Positions 21,801 through 33,014 of a stretch of DNA of 33,014 nucleotides are shown here, piece by piece. The notes under the pieces were generated by a model. The model worked only from the letters and a program-made list of their open reading frames with translations. It was not told the origin of the DNA and did no database searches. The stretch comes from Brachionus koreanus (Eukaryota > Rotifera > Eurotatoria > Ploima > Brachionidae), in NCBI GenBank assembly GCA_016987375.1, contig PJRA01000338.1:12879-45892 (forward strand), read 5' to 3'. The position numbers were made by a program, and so were the translations under genes. Every line of letters begins with the position of its first letter. The first letter of the stretch is position 1.

Positions 21801-21915
21801 CAAAATTTTTTTTATAAAAAATGGATCAGTGATCGAAGAAGGCAATCATGATAATTTAATGGCAAATAAAAGTTTTTATTTCAATTTGTTTACAAACGTA
21901 AATAAATTTGAATAA
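15860..21915 (+). CDS. Full-length ABC transporter, subfamily B (P-glycoprotein/MDR type)
   Basis: Twelve coding exons join in frame with GT-AG introns to give 1250 aa: 15860-15916, 15977-16142, 16203-16218, 16269-16421, 16475-16561, 16619-17721, 19488-21238, 21288-21359, 21418-21487, 21534-21592, 21649-21728, 21777-21915. The start exon was chosen because it ends in VSLFKL, which leads directly into the conserved FHFASLIDYFL of the next exon. The layout is TMD-NBD-TMD-NBD. NBD1 has Walker A GSSGGGKST (413-421), Q-loop SQEP, signature LSGGQ (517-521), Walker B with D541-E542 and H573. NBD2 has Walker A GPSGCGKST (1041-1049), Q-loop TQEP, a variant signature FSGGE (1148-1152), Walker B with D1172-E1173 and H1204 (AHKL). 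A lysine- and acid-rich linker separates the halves. The family exports lipophilic compounds or lipids across the plasma membrane using ATP; the substrate is unknown here. All frames close, so it looks intact. A poly(A) signal candidate is at 21975. Confidence 0.93.
18571..19415 (+). pseudogene. Mariner transposase relic, split by a MITE
   Basis: With stops and frameshifts, the plus strand reads in order ALRIAVKKNPKLITHQLSNDL (helix-turn-helix region), SHDLTDFD, NHDHWLNPSQP, KRDKKVMLCV, SEQLV, a LFL end just before the MITE, then QDNAKPHTARKTMAKIE, PFSPDF, MARFLRRRHF and SVKEETL. These match the order of mariner transposase blocks ('V..DL...', 'W..PG.P....KKVMLCVWWD', 'HDNARPHTA', 'YSPDLAPSDYHLF.SM...L'). 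The aspartate in QDNA is kept, but the first catalytic block and the last D (in SPDLAPSDYH) are lost. No terminal inverted repeats were found. It is an old dead copy. A minus-strand ORF at 18674-18922 is only its shadow. Confidence 0.8.
19022..19226. mobile_element. piggyBac-like MITE, copy 2, inserted into mariner
   Basis: The same terminal inverted repeats as copy 1 (CACTAGAAGCACCA at 19026-19039, inverted at 19209-19222) and a body alignable along its length. The flanks are TTAA (19022-19025) on the left and TCAA (19223-19226) on the right. It lacks the 23-bp hairpin present in copy 1. It interrupts the mariner frame immediately before QDNAKPHTA. Confidence 0.85.
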
Positions 21916-21974
21916 TTTTATATTTAATCAAAATTATTGCACTTTTTTAAAACTTACAATATTTTAATTTAATT

Positions 21975-21980
21975 AATAAA
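21975..21980 (+). terminator. Possible poly(A) signal of the ABC transporter gene
   Basis: AATAAA 60 bp beyond the stop codon at 21913-21915. Position and sequence suit a cleavage signal, but the word is frequent in this AT-rich DNA. Confidence 0.35.
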
Positions 21981-22574
21981 TTTACATCTATTTTAAATTT
22001 TCATATTAATTGTAAAAGTTCATGATTGATTTGTAATTTTAAAATTTTTAAATTCTTCTAAAGGTTTCTAAGTCATTTAGAAAAAAAAATTTATTCAAAA
22101 TATTTGGCTAAATAAGAATAAAATCAAGGAATCAAAATCTAAGAAAATAAAATAAACAGTGATATTTTTTCTCACTTAGATTATCAATTTAAAAGATTTA
22201 AATCAAAAGAAAGTGATTTTAAATTAATCTCTTCTAAATAATTAAAAATTATTCATAGCTTTATAGAAATAGTTTTCACGCACTTATTTAGTTAAGATTA
22301 GTTATCCCGTGCCAATAAAATGCGTTTCTCTTTTCAAAAGAATCAACAAGGTAAATACAGGATTTAATTTCGTTTTGATAATTTAAAATAAATTAGACAA
22401 AAAACCTCGCATTTATTTTTACTATCTTTATCTCCATTCACTTCTTTAGAATTTAAATTTTCTAATCTCAACTTAACTAAAACACTGGTTTATAAATTTC
22501 TTTTGTAACGTATTGGTTCTTTCTTCACAAGCCTGTTTTTAATACCGATGCTTAGATTTCCTCTCTTTCAGCTA
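21981..22574. other. AT-rich intergenic DNA
   Basis: No gene, RNA or repeat seen between the ABC transporter 3' end and the LINE relic. Confidence 0.5.
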
Positions 22575-23330
22575 TCAGTACCCAAATCACTAATGCGATA
22601 TGTAGCTCCTTACAGAGAACAAATTTAGTGAAAGACAAAGAAGATGGTGTCTTTACAACTGAAATAAAGCAAGGACAGAAATAGGTTGAAATGCATTGAA
22701 CTCGATATTGATACAAAAGTCAAAACAAATAGAAACTGCAATAAAGGCTCTGAAAAACAAAAAACACCCCAGTATTGACGGGATAACGAGAGAAATATTG
22801 AAAGCTGATAGTAGGATCACAATAGGGATACTGCACAATCTCTTTAAGCAAAATATGTCGACAAGAAATCATACCAGATTACTAGTTAAAGGCCTGATAG
22901 TGAAGCTTCCTAAGAAAAGTAACAAAATGATATGTGATAATTGGTGAAGAATAATATTCTTACCGATAGCAAGGTAGAGGTTCTGAATAATTTTCGTTAA
23001 ACATAGTTCTGGAAAGAATCAGGAACTCCTTGGATGTTAAAATTATAGAAGGACAAGAAGAATTAAGACGAGAGGTAGAGGATGCATAGACAGTATCTTT
23101 GCTAGACTTTTACCAGCATGGAAATTAACCAGTTAACAAAACAGGAAACAAAATTCAGAAAAGAAACAATTGTACAATTTTGTAGTAAAATCAACACTGA
23201 TGTAAGGAAGTCAATGTTGGGGAATGTGTGAAACACCTTCCTCACTGGAAGCCTGCGGATGATTCTAAGGAAACATTAGCCGGAGATACTGTCAAATGTT
23301 CTAATCTTAGCGTGTCAATTATAAATTATA
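22575..23330 (+). pseudogene. RTE-like LINE relic with internal deletion
   Basis: The first half reads NLVKDKEDGVFTTEI, then AIKALKNKKHPSIDGITREIL, GLIVKLPKKSN, CDNW and, in shifted frames, RNSLDVKI and GRGCIDSIFA. This is the N-terminal part of an RTE-type reverse transcriptase ('AI..LKN.K.PGIDGI..E.LK', 'W..GLIVKLPKKG', 'GF+.GR.C.DQIF'). From about 23175 the sequence jumps to VKSTLM, a stop, GSQCW and SLRMILRKH, which match the later 'VKSVLLYGSETW' and 'CLR.IL.IHWP' blocks. The central RT palm with the catalytic aspartates is missing. Several stops and frameshifts confirm it is dead. Confidence 0.8.
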
Positions 23331-24710
23331 TTGAATTGTAAAATGTGTTTAGAAAAATTTTTCAAATTCAACTAATTTTAGTAAAATTGAAAACGAATCT
23401 GTCATTTATCTGTGAATTTATATTTCCATTATTCCCAAAATATTTCATAAATTTTCAAATAGCAAATTTTTTTGAAAATAAAACTGGTAAATTTTTAATC
23501 TAGGACAAAAAAACACTTTTCCAAAGATAAAAAATTAGAAAAAAAAAGTTTAGCAAGATTTAATTAAATATTGATAACTAATAGCATATTGCAACCTTAT
23601 ATCAATAAGAGAGTTTTTATTGATATTATTACTTTTCATCATTAGCTAAGATTTAAAAAAAAATGAACTTACCATAGGTAAGTTTCTTATTAATTCATAT
23701 TTTATTTATTTCAGCCTCATAGACATTAAAAAGAAAGAATAAAAATATAAGTACATTGATTAAATTAATTTAAATGTTTACTAATACTAACACATTTTTA
23801 CTAATGTATACCTAGGTGCCAGTTTGTGGTTTAAATAAAATATTTAAATAGTAAAAATAAAGAAAAAGTTTAAATTATTCTCAATTGAGACGCTTAATTG
23901 ATGAAATACATATTTGATTGAGTCAACTTTAATAATTTTATATATTCTTCAATTTTCATATTCTTGACAATAAACTTTTAGTAATTTTTTCAAGTATATA
24001 ATTTTTCTTAATAAGATATTTCAAATTTTGGAAAATTTCTTAGCTACAAGGAAAAAAAAATTTTAAATCCTAGAAAATCAAAATTTTATAAAATTTTGGA
24101 TATAATCTTGAATAATAATCAATCCTTGGTAACTTTTTATACCAAAGATTGAAATATTGCTTTCCAGAAAGTTTTCTCATTTAATGATTAGATAAATTTA
24201 AAATTAAACTAAAAAATATCTTTAACATTTGTTTTTAAAACTGCAAAAATAGTCCATAAACTTGATAAAATTTTAAAATCGACTGGACTTTTTTAATCGA
24301 TTTATAAATAATTTAATTATTTTTGATAAATAACTAGGTTTTTGATCAATTATTGCCTTTACAATCTGTTTTTTAGCTTTAGATTAATTAAAATAAAATT
24401 TTTTACATCTATAAAAAAATCAAACTTGAAAATTTCGTTCTTTTGGCGCTTTCTTGCTCATAGAATTCATAAATGAAATTTCTTTTTAAGCACCAAAACC
24501 TAGTTGCTAGGCTTTTAGTTTGACATTAAAATACACAAATTTCCAATGCGGTTTTTAAAGTGGAATTTAATTTATTTTTATACAAATATTTTTGCTTAAA
24601 ATAGCTTAAACTAAAATATAAGTCACAATAAATATTTTAAAATGAAAAATTTAATTCAAAATGTAAATATCATAATATATTTATATATTTATTAGAATAT
24701 TTTTAATTTG
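23331..24710. other. AT-rich intergenic DNA
   Basis: No ORF, RNA gene or mobile element recognised. It includes the 3' flank of COMMD5 copy 1, and a small hairpin CCTAG-TTG-CTAGG near 24509-24521. Confidence 0.5.
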
Positions 24711-25557
24711 TTATTCATTTAATTTAAAAAATGACTTATTCAAAATTTCATCCATTTCTTTAAGAGCCAGAGCGACACTAAATCTCAATTTGTGAAAAAC
24801 ATCCAAAGAAATTTCAAAGGATAGGCTTTTTCCGTTTGACAAATTCATTTGTACCAAAATAAAAGTGTCCAATGTACGATTAAGTGAACTGGTCGACAGA
24901 GATACATCTAATCTCCAATAAATCGACAATAAATAAGTATTTTTAGGAAAATAAATTGAAATATTTTCAATATTCAACCTTTATGAATGAGATAAATTTT
25001 AGCTGTGAAAAATTTTTTGCTCAGTATTACTTGGCTCCGTAGAGTACATTAATTATGTCCGAGGCAAAATCTTGGGGAATTCTTTGACAAACACTCAATT
25101 AGAATAATATAGAGAAATAAAAATTTACTTCAAAATTGCAATTAAATCATCTTTAATTACCTATAAATTTTATTTAAAAAAAAAAAATTGATTTTTAAAA
25201 ACTACTTCTTGCTTTTTAGACGAAAATTTTATAGCCAATCTGAACAATTTTTCCAAACTTGCCACTAAAAGAACACAATCTTTTTCAGCTATTTTGAATT
25301 TAGACGATATAGACTCAACTCTATCAGCAATTTTGTCTTGTCCATGTAAAACCAAAATGATAACTAGACAAAATGTTATTCAATACAGAATAACTAAATA
25401 ACTAAAATGAACCTTTCAGTAATTCCCTAAAGCAGTCTTTGCTCACATTAACCGATTGATCCTTGTTATTCAAAATAAATTGTAGGTATTTTAATTCCCG
25501 GATGATTTTCTGACCCCAGAATGGAGTCCGATCATAGCTTTGAATTCTAGACGACAT
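24711..25557 (-). CDS. COMMD5: COMM-domain protein, COMMD5-like (copy 1)
   Basis: Five coding exons (25557-25413, 25363-25206, 25160-25129, 25093-25031, 24978-24711) join in frame to 221 aa, close to the usual COMMD5 length of about 224. The N-terminal half is helical (FRELLK; VASLEKLFRLAI). IPQDFASDIINVLYG precedes the C-terminal COMM domain (about 154-208), with WRLDVSLSTSSL, a VQMNLSNGKSLSFE strand and FHKLRFSVALALKEM. That arrangement best matches COMMD5. COMMD proteins form the Commander complex with CCDC22/CCDC93, acting in endosomal recycling of membrane proteins and in NF-kB control. Introns are 35-52 nt; the third is only 35 nt. The donor of intron 1 (GTTCAT) is weak but gives the only good join, and the diverged copy at 31843-32919 uses the same position. 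Confidence 0.85.
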
Positions 25558-26121
25558 AGAGAATTATATGACAATATATTATCAAAAGGCAAAATTTAAA
25601 TTTTTTTTTTTCTTTCACATGATATAAAATAGATTATTAAAATATTTTTCTATAATTTATGAGATAATTTTTATTCATACACTTGAATATAATTATCGTA
25701 GTAACTGTATTCCAGTTTAATTAAATGCACTACTAAAACACTTATTAAAATTTATTAAAATGAACTAATATTTGGCATACTTGATCTAGGAAGTATCTTG
25801 ATAATTTTATTTAAATCTTATAATACCAAGGAAATACCCTTCCAGTTAAAGGCAATCTTTTCAACAATTTTAGCAGTTCTCATTTAAATGAGAGAACGGA
25901 AGTGTAAAAATATCTATATAAAAAAAATGGGTTTAAATTAAAACTAAATTTTATTTAAATTAAAATTTTAACATACAAAATTTAAATACAAATTAATTCT
26001 CATATTAAAAATTGACTCCTACTAATAAAAAGAGCCGAATTCATTAGCCAAATCGAAAAAAAAATAATAAAGAAAAAAATTTATAAAAAAAACTCAAAAA
26101 AATAATTTCAAACTCAATAAT
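25558..26121. other. AT-rich spacer between COMMD5 copy 1 and the PP1 gene
   Basis: It holds the 5' flank of COMMD5 copy 1 and the 3' UTR of the PP1 gene, both on the minus strand. No other feature seen. Confidence 0.5.
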
Positions 26122-27317
<1,196 letters not shown>

Positions 27318-30300
27318 ATTATGTTTTCTCTTTGATAATTAATTAGGTTTATTTATTATTTGTTTTTCAAATATTTAATTTTTCAATTGTTATCACGTTA
27401 ATTGTTTATAAATTCCGCTTCATTTTTACTCAAATCTTGAATAAACAAAAGAATAAATTAAATTTTTAAACGATCAATTTTGCACAAGTTTTCACACTTA
27501 ACTCTCTTAAGTAGAACAAATGCGCAATTTTATAAAAAAAATTACAAAAATAATTAAAAGGTGCTTGGAATAAAATTTGAAAATGAAAAAATAATATTTT
27601 AAAGATGTTTTGTTTTTATTCTAACTCCTTTTTTGAATAAATCAAAAAAAAAAAACTAAAATAAAGGTTGTCCTAAGCAACGTTTATATCTTTTGTATTT
27701 TTTTTTATTATTTTGATATATATATTTTTTATTTTTTGCAACAATAAATGTTTTGCAATAATTCATTTAAAACAAAAATCCCATTAAGTCAATATTTGCC
27801 TAAAACAAAGCCCTTTGCAAATACGGCTTATTTCTATACGCCTTTAACTACCTATTTTTTTCCCTTAAAACAAAAGTTTCCTAAGCTGTTTGCCGAATTG
27901 TGGCATCATTATTTTTAGGAAAATAAATTACAGCTCAAATTGATTAATATTTCGCAGTCATTTATTCAGAATTTATAGGATTTTTTAACAAAAAAGCTTC
28001 AATTCGAGGAAATAAATCAATAAAATTCTAATGCTTTTCAATTATTCTTTTGTAATGATAAAATATAAGAGAAATGCTGTTACCAATTGCGATAAGACTA
28101 AATTCTTAATTCTATAAGAGAAAAACGCCAAGTTTTTTTTCATAAATAGATCTTCTTATTTTTTTTAGCTGAAGCTATTTAATCAATAATCAACTAAGAC
28201 AGCTTATCGATGATTAATAACTTATCTGGCTTGATGCGCCTAATGAAATAGACGCGTTGTTCACATTTTGTATTAGAAAGTATTGTCGGGATTAAGCTCT
28301 TAAAGCAAAAGCACACATACACACAAAAATCTTAATTCCCACATCCAAATTTATTTTTAAAAATTCTTATATTTTTGAAGATATTTGGGATTATGAATAT
28401 TAAGAGCTTGACAATTGTGGGATGTAAAGTAATATTCTAGAATTGTGAATTTTAAAGCTATAATCAACTGCGTTAAATCAACTGTACAAGATCTAATTAT
28501 TCATGTTATTAGAGCTGAATTTTAGTAAGAAAAAAAACGAGTTTTAGTCAAATAGTCACATTTTTGATTGTCAGCCAAAGAAAATTTAGAAAAAAAAATA
28601 TTTGCATGATAGATTTAAACCATCTATGATTAGGAGTTAAATAATTTGAGACCAATTTTTGACAATGACGTAAATAAAGATAGCATATAATTTTATTTTT
28701 TGATATAATTCATTTTGTTGTTGAAAAATAAATAAGAATACTTGTCAAGTCTTACAACTGGGTTTAGAGTGAAATCTAAAACTTGGCATTTTATCAATTA
28801 TTAAATTGAAATATTTTTCTATGACATTTTATTAAACATTTAAAAAAAAATTATCTTTGTCATTTCAAGCCGCAATTAAGCTTAAATAAACTTGAATATT
28901 TTGATTCATTTAGGTAAAATGAGATTAATTTATTTTAATTTTTTGTTTTCTGTAACATTGAAATTTCTAATCCTTGATTTTACCCAGAAAAACAAAAAAA
29001 AACTTTTTTTTTGTTGAAGCGATCATAAACAGTGAAACCTAAGTTGAAAAAATAATAATGAGAAAATTCTCATATTTTGTTACCATGTTTAATTAAAATA
29101 ATAAATGAATGGTAAATTAGTAAACAACTAAGAATCTATGTAAAACTGTAGACAAATACATCTAAAATAAATAAAAAAATGGCTTTTTTTTTAAATTCAA
29201 GTAAAAAAATTTAAATTGATCGTCAAGTATACTTTAGTAAAATTATTTAAAAAAATCAATTATCGAATTTAGACTAGTTGGTTCATTCAAATGAAGTCTT
29301 AATTTAAACAGTACAAAAAAATTTTTTTTTCATAATTTAATACTTTATTGAGCTAGAAAGAAAAAAGACTGAATTTAAAAATACCTAATCTGATTGTCAG
29401 TGAGAGAAAAGAATAATCCACGATTTGAACAAAATCAGCTTAGTTGAAAAGTAAAATTCATGAATGTTTATGCTTGGAACTAGCAAGAAATTATTTTTAG
29501 ATTGATATTTATTCGTTTTAATAAATTTCAAAAAATAAATTAACCTTAAAAAAAACCTATGCTTAGTATTAATTTTGATATTTTAACTACGGCATAAAAA
29601 TAAAAAAAAAATTAAAAAACAAGCTAATAATTCTTAATGAATAAAATGTTGATGTAGTCAGTTACGCAATTGAGCCTAAATGAATATTTTTATAATTTTC
29701 TAAAGAACTAATTCTACCAGATTAAATCAACAACTTATAAAAAAAAATTATCTTGTCTAGAATTAATTTAAAATATGAAAAATAACGCTAGAAACGTTGG
29801 GCGTCTATATTCAAAATTCTTAAAGCAAATTCTACTAATTATGCTAAGAAATAATCAAACAAAGAGTTTGAAAACTTGCCAAAAGAGTCTAAATCAAATT
29901 AATTTTACTTTGTTATAAAATAATTAAAGTTTATTACATTTTATTTTCAGTTTAATCTCAAAATAAAAGAGTTTTGAACAAAATCAACCATTTATTATTT
30001 ATTCTCGCTCTTTTGTGTTAAAAAAAACAACTCAAAATTAAGAAACCTTTATATAATTGAGAAATTCTAAGTTTATAATATTTTTTTTTCCAAAGCATTT
30101 GACTAGATTTATTTATACTGTATCAAACTAAAAATGTAGACTAATTAGTCTAGTACGATAAAATTTAAATCTATCTGAAAATATTGCACTTTGAGGATAT
30201 TTGATTTTTTCCAAAATTTAAATTTTTCAATTTATCTAGCTAGAAAATTATTTTTGCATATCCAGTATCCAATTAGTATTTAAGCTTTATTAACTATTCA

Positions 30301-30830
30301 AATCAAATCTATATTCATTAAAAAAAAATTTAAAATTTAGACAAAAATAGCTAAAAAAATTAAATGATTATTGATGTCAAAAATGAATAACAAACCAAAT
30401 TTCTGCTAATGCAAATAGGTTTTAAAATAAAATTCGATTAAACAAAATTCAGTTAGCTAAGAAATTTATTCAATGAGAAAATTTAAAAAAATTTTGCCCA
30501 AAACATGTCTCAAAGGCTCTATTTATTTGGCTTGATTAATCAAATATTAGATAGAAACCTTTTCGTAAACAATTCTTGTTTTTCTCCAAGCAATTTATAT
30601 TTTTCATTGATGGTTAGCTTTGTTTCTATTTTTCTCAATTAGTAAACTTTAAACACATCTTTTATTTTTGTTTTTAATAGGAAATTAAAAATCAACTGAA
30701 ATTCGATTTAATTTAAACTTTTTCCAAGATGCTCAATCAGTAAAGCAGCTGCTGCGCTAAATGCATAATTCAAAATTTTTTACTTTAAAATCGAGTCTTG
30801 ATGAAGCATTAAACTAAGGGTTTCAGTGTT
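27318..30830. other. Long AT-rich intergenic stretch
   Basis: About 3.5 kb upstream of PP1 with no ORF, RNA gene or recognisable transposon on either strand. A short CA-rich tract is at 28311-28325 and a TA-rich tract near 27715-27724. The 5' flank of PP1 has no distinctive promoter motif. Confidence 0.5.
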
Positions 30831-30846
30831 TGATGCGGACCTAAAT

Positions 30847-30926
30847 GCGTGATTACGCTTTTAGAGCATGCGCTCTAAGTTAACAATATTGTAGCATGGA
30901 CTAGATGTACTTTGGTACATAGTCCA
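30847..30926. other. Group of three hairpins; possible tRNA-derived SINE on minus strand
   Basis: Three hairpins lie within 80 bp: GCGT-GATT-ACGC (30847-30858), TTAGAGC-ATGC-GCTCTAA (30861-30878), and TGGACT...AGTCCA with a second helix ATGTAC/GTACAT (30897-30926; 12 bp with one 2-nt bulge and a TTTG loop). Read on the minus strand, AACTTAGAGCGCATGC resembles a Pol III A-box region and GGTCCGCATCAA a weak B box about 35 bp later. That suggests a decayed tRNA-derived SINE, but neither box is exact. A structured non-coding RNA is an alternative. The patch is clearly GC-richer than its surroundings. Confidence 0.35.
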
Positions 30927-31842
30927 CGGTATTTTAGTTCGCAGCAAAAAATAATCTTAAAAAATATTAAATTTGAATGCTAATTTTTCCTTAAAAAATT
31001 AAATAATCACTTAGCTGAAAAATTTAATGGAAATTTTATATTTTTGTCCCTATAAAATAAAGCCTTTTTAAAAATTAAATGCGGAAATTATTTTAGATTT
31101 AAGTGCTTAATTGAGAATTTTATTAACTTGTGGGTTTTGGTAGGAAAAATGATAGAATGATTTTTAATTTACTGAAAGGTGACATTTTGCCGTAAAATTA
31201 AATAGCACTATTGACTTAGAGAAAAATTTTTTCTCAGCTTAATGGTCAATTACATTAATTTTACAAAAAAAACTTAATTTTTAATTAAAAATTTCTTTCA
31301 ACAGCCAAAAAATATTAAAAAAATTCATAATAAAGATAACTGATAAAAATTTTTATCATTTAGAATTTTGACTTTCGGCAAGATGAAATATTAACTTATA
31401 AATTTATTAAAAATTTATTGAAATATTTTAAAAAATGAAAATTCCTGTTATTTTGTGTAAAAAAAAAATTTCATTAAGTTCTAATTAAAATTTGAAACAA
31501 GTTTTTTTTTTAATTAGCAATCTAAACAACAACAGAAAATACTTGATAAGAACATTAATTTTAAATTTATGCCGAAATAATTTATTCATCTCTTATGTAA
31601 ATCTCAAATCGCAACACATTAATATTTTCTAGACCTGGAAGTTAAACAAAATATCCAGCCATCTATTTACTTTTAGGCTTGATATTAGTAAAAAAAAGTC
31701 CTAGAAAAAAACCTAGAATTTAGATAAAAATATTGTTTAATGAGATTAAACGGAAATGCGATTTTTTCTTATTGTAATTTAAAATAAACAAAAAAACTGA
31801 TTACACTTAAAAAATTTTTAGTCAGTTAATTTAAAAACTTGT
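30927..31842. other. AT-rich 3' flank of COMMD5 copy 2
   Basis: No gene or repeat recognised. Confidence 0.5.
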
Positions 31843-32919
31843 TTATTCTATTTCTTTGAGAACCAAAGCCAAATTAAACCGAAGCAAATGAAACATTGAG
31901 AGATTCATTTCAAATGATAGTATTTTTCCATCAGATAACTGCATTTTTAGAACAATAGTTGGTAGAAGTCCTCGCATTACTGAACTAGAGGATATAGACA
32001 CATCTATTCTCCAAGTGATTGACACAACTGATGCATATCTGGGACAATTCATTGCCAAACTTTTTTCTATACATTCTTTTCTTCATTTTTAAAATAAACA
32101 ATTCATTTAAAAAAATAAAATCCTTTCGTGAGTATAACAAAAGTCACATTTTTTAGCAAGAATTATCATATTTTTTTTAAAATAAATTTTAACTTTTAAC
32201 TTTATAACTGAATGCTATTCACAAAAGGAAAAAATTGAATCAAAAAAATCATAGATTCAAACAAGACAAGAATTTTACCTATTACCAACTAAAACATAAA
32301 CAATGTCATCGACAAAATCTTCCGGCAGCCTTTGACATATTCATTAAAAGTTAAAAATAAAATCTAATAAAAAAATTACTTCAGGAAATCCATCAAATCT
32401 GATTTTAAAACCTTTAATTAAATCTTAATCAAGAGATTAGGCAAAACATAGCCGTTTAATTCTTGTCATTTGTTAAATAATTAATTTTTTAATCTCTGTT
32501 TTATTCTGAATTAAATTTGAAAAGAATTAAACTTTTAAAAAAAAATTACATCTTGCTTTATAGACAAACGCATAGAGCATCTAATCAGCTTGTATATGCT
32601 GGTGTACAAGCTAGCAATTATATCGTAGGAAATTGAGTGCTTTTTTGACGCATCATCTAATTTTGTTTCAATCAATTTTAATTCATTTTCACAATTAAAA
32701 TTTTCAAAATTAAAAACGACAGCTTTTGAGCAAATTATTGAAGACAAATGCTTTTAAACAAGCCAAAATAAAATTACCTTTTAACAAATCTCTGTAGCAA
32801 GCTTTGGTGATAGAAATGAAACTATCTGAGTTGAGCATTTTTTGAATGTATTTAAATTCATTTGGAGTTCGGAAACCCCAAAATGGAGCTCGAATTGAAG
32901 CATTGTAACTAGATGACAT
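31843..32919 (-). CDS. COMM-domain protein, COMMD5-like (copy 2, diverged paralogue)
   Basis: Five exons (32919-32778, 32722-32550, 32411-32380, 32329-32279, 32059-31843) join in frame to 204 aa. It keeps the start MSS, the FWG and DLLK positions, LPEDFVDDIVYVLVG, and a COMM domain from W149 (WRIDVSISSSSV, LKMQLSDGKILSFE, FHLLRFNLALVLKEIE). All four introns sit at the same positions and phases (1, 0, 2, 2) as in copy 1, so it is a DNA-level duplicate and not a retrocopy. It ends right after the COMM core, 12-13 residues earlier than copy 1. In exon 4 the expected acceptor is gone; the nearest usable AG (TCAAAG) is 12 nt downstream and would delete four residues. The frame is still open, so it is probably a gene, but decay cannot be excluded. 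Confidence 0.75.
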
Positions 32920-33014
32920 TTTTCTAGGATAAAATAAATATTTTTCAAAAAATTTAATTTGATGCCACGCAATGTGATTTATAACACTGATTGAAAAAAA
33001 AAATATGGTTATTT
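32920..33014. other. 5' flank of COMMD5 copy 2, cut by the window end
   Basis: AT-rich; no distinct motif seen. Confidence 0.4.

Overview
The window is very AT-rich nuclear DNA of an invertebrate animal. The evidence is an HMX-family homeobox gene, a COMMD5-type COMM-domain gene in two copies, a PP1 catalytic subunit and a full-length P-glycoprotein-type ABC transporter. All are split by GT-AG introns, most only 35-65 nt long, and the flanks hold decayed LINE, mariner and piggyBac-like sequences. Tiny introns, extreme AT content and animal-specific families would fit a monogonont rotifer such as Brachionus, but that is inference; the sequence alone does not prove the taxon.

Layout. 1-4467: a Tc1/mariner transposase remnant (1-219), a TTAA-flanked piggyBac-like MITE (375-599), then AT-rich DNA with a dense cluster of TCAAGTG (NK/HMX-type) sites at 1748-2293. 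4468-6250 (-): Hmx homeobox gene, two coding exons. 6251-12592: a long gene-poor stretch upstream of Hmx. 12593-15150: a transposon graveyard, with a 5'-truncated LINE between perfect 13-bp target-site duplications, a tRNA-like SINE candidate and two further LINE fragments. 15860-21915 (+): a complete 12-exon ABCB gene (1250 aa). Its one long intron holds a dead mariner, itself split by a second copy of the MITE. 22575-23330 (+): an internally deleted RTE-like LINE. 24711-25557 (-): COMMD5 copy 1 (221 aa). 26122-27317 (-): PP1 catalytic subunit (324 aa). 27318-31842: mostly featureless AT-rich DNA with one compact group of hairpins (30847-30926). 31843-32919 (-): COMMD5 copy 2 (204 aa), a diverged duplicate with the same intron positions.

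The genes do not form one pathway: a developmental regulator, a membrane exporter, a general phosphatase and endosomal-sorting (Commander complex) subunits. Exon coordinates were worked out by hand by joining reading frames at GT/AG sites and checking that frames close. The most interesting points are the TCAAGTG cluster near Hmx, the nested transposons that explain the only long intron in the ABC gene, and the COMMD5 duplication with a shifted splice acceptor. No clearly new biological system was identified.
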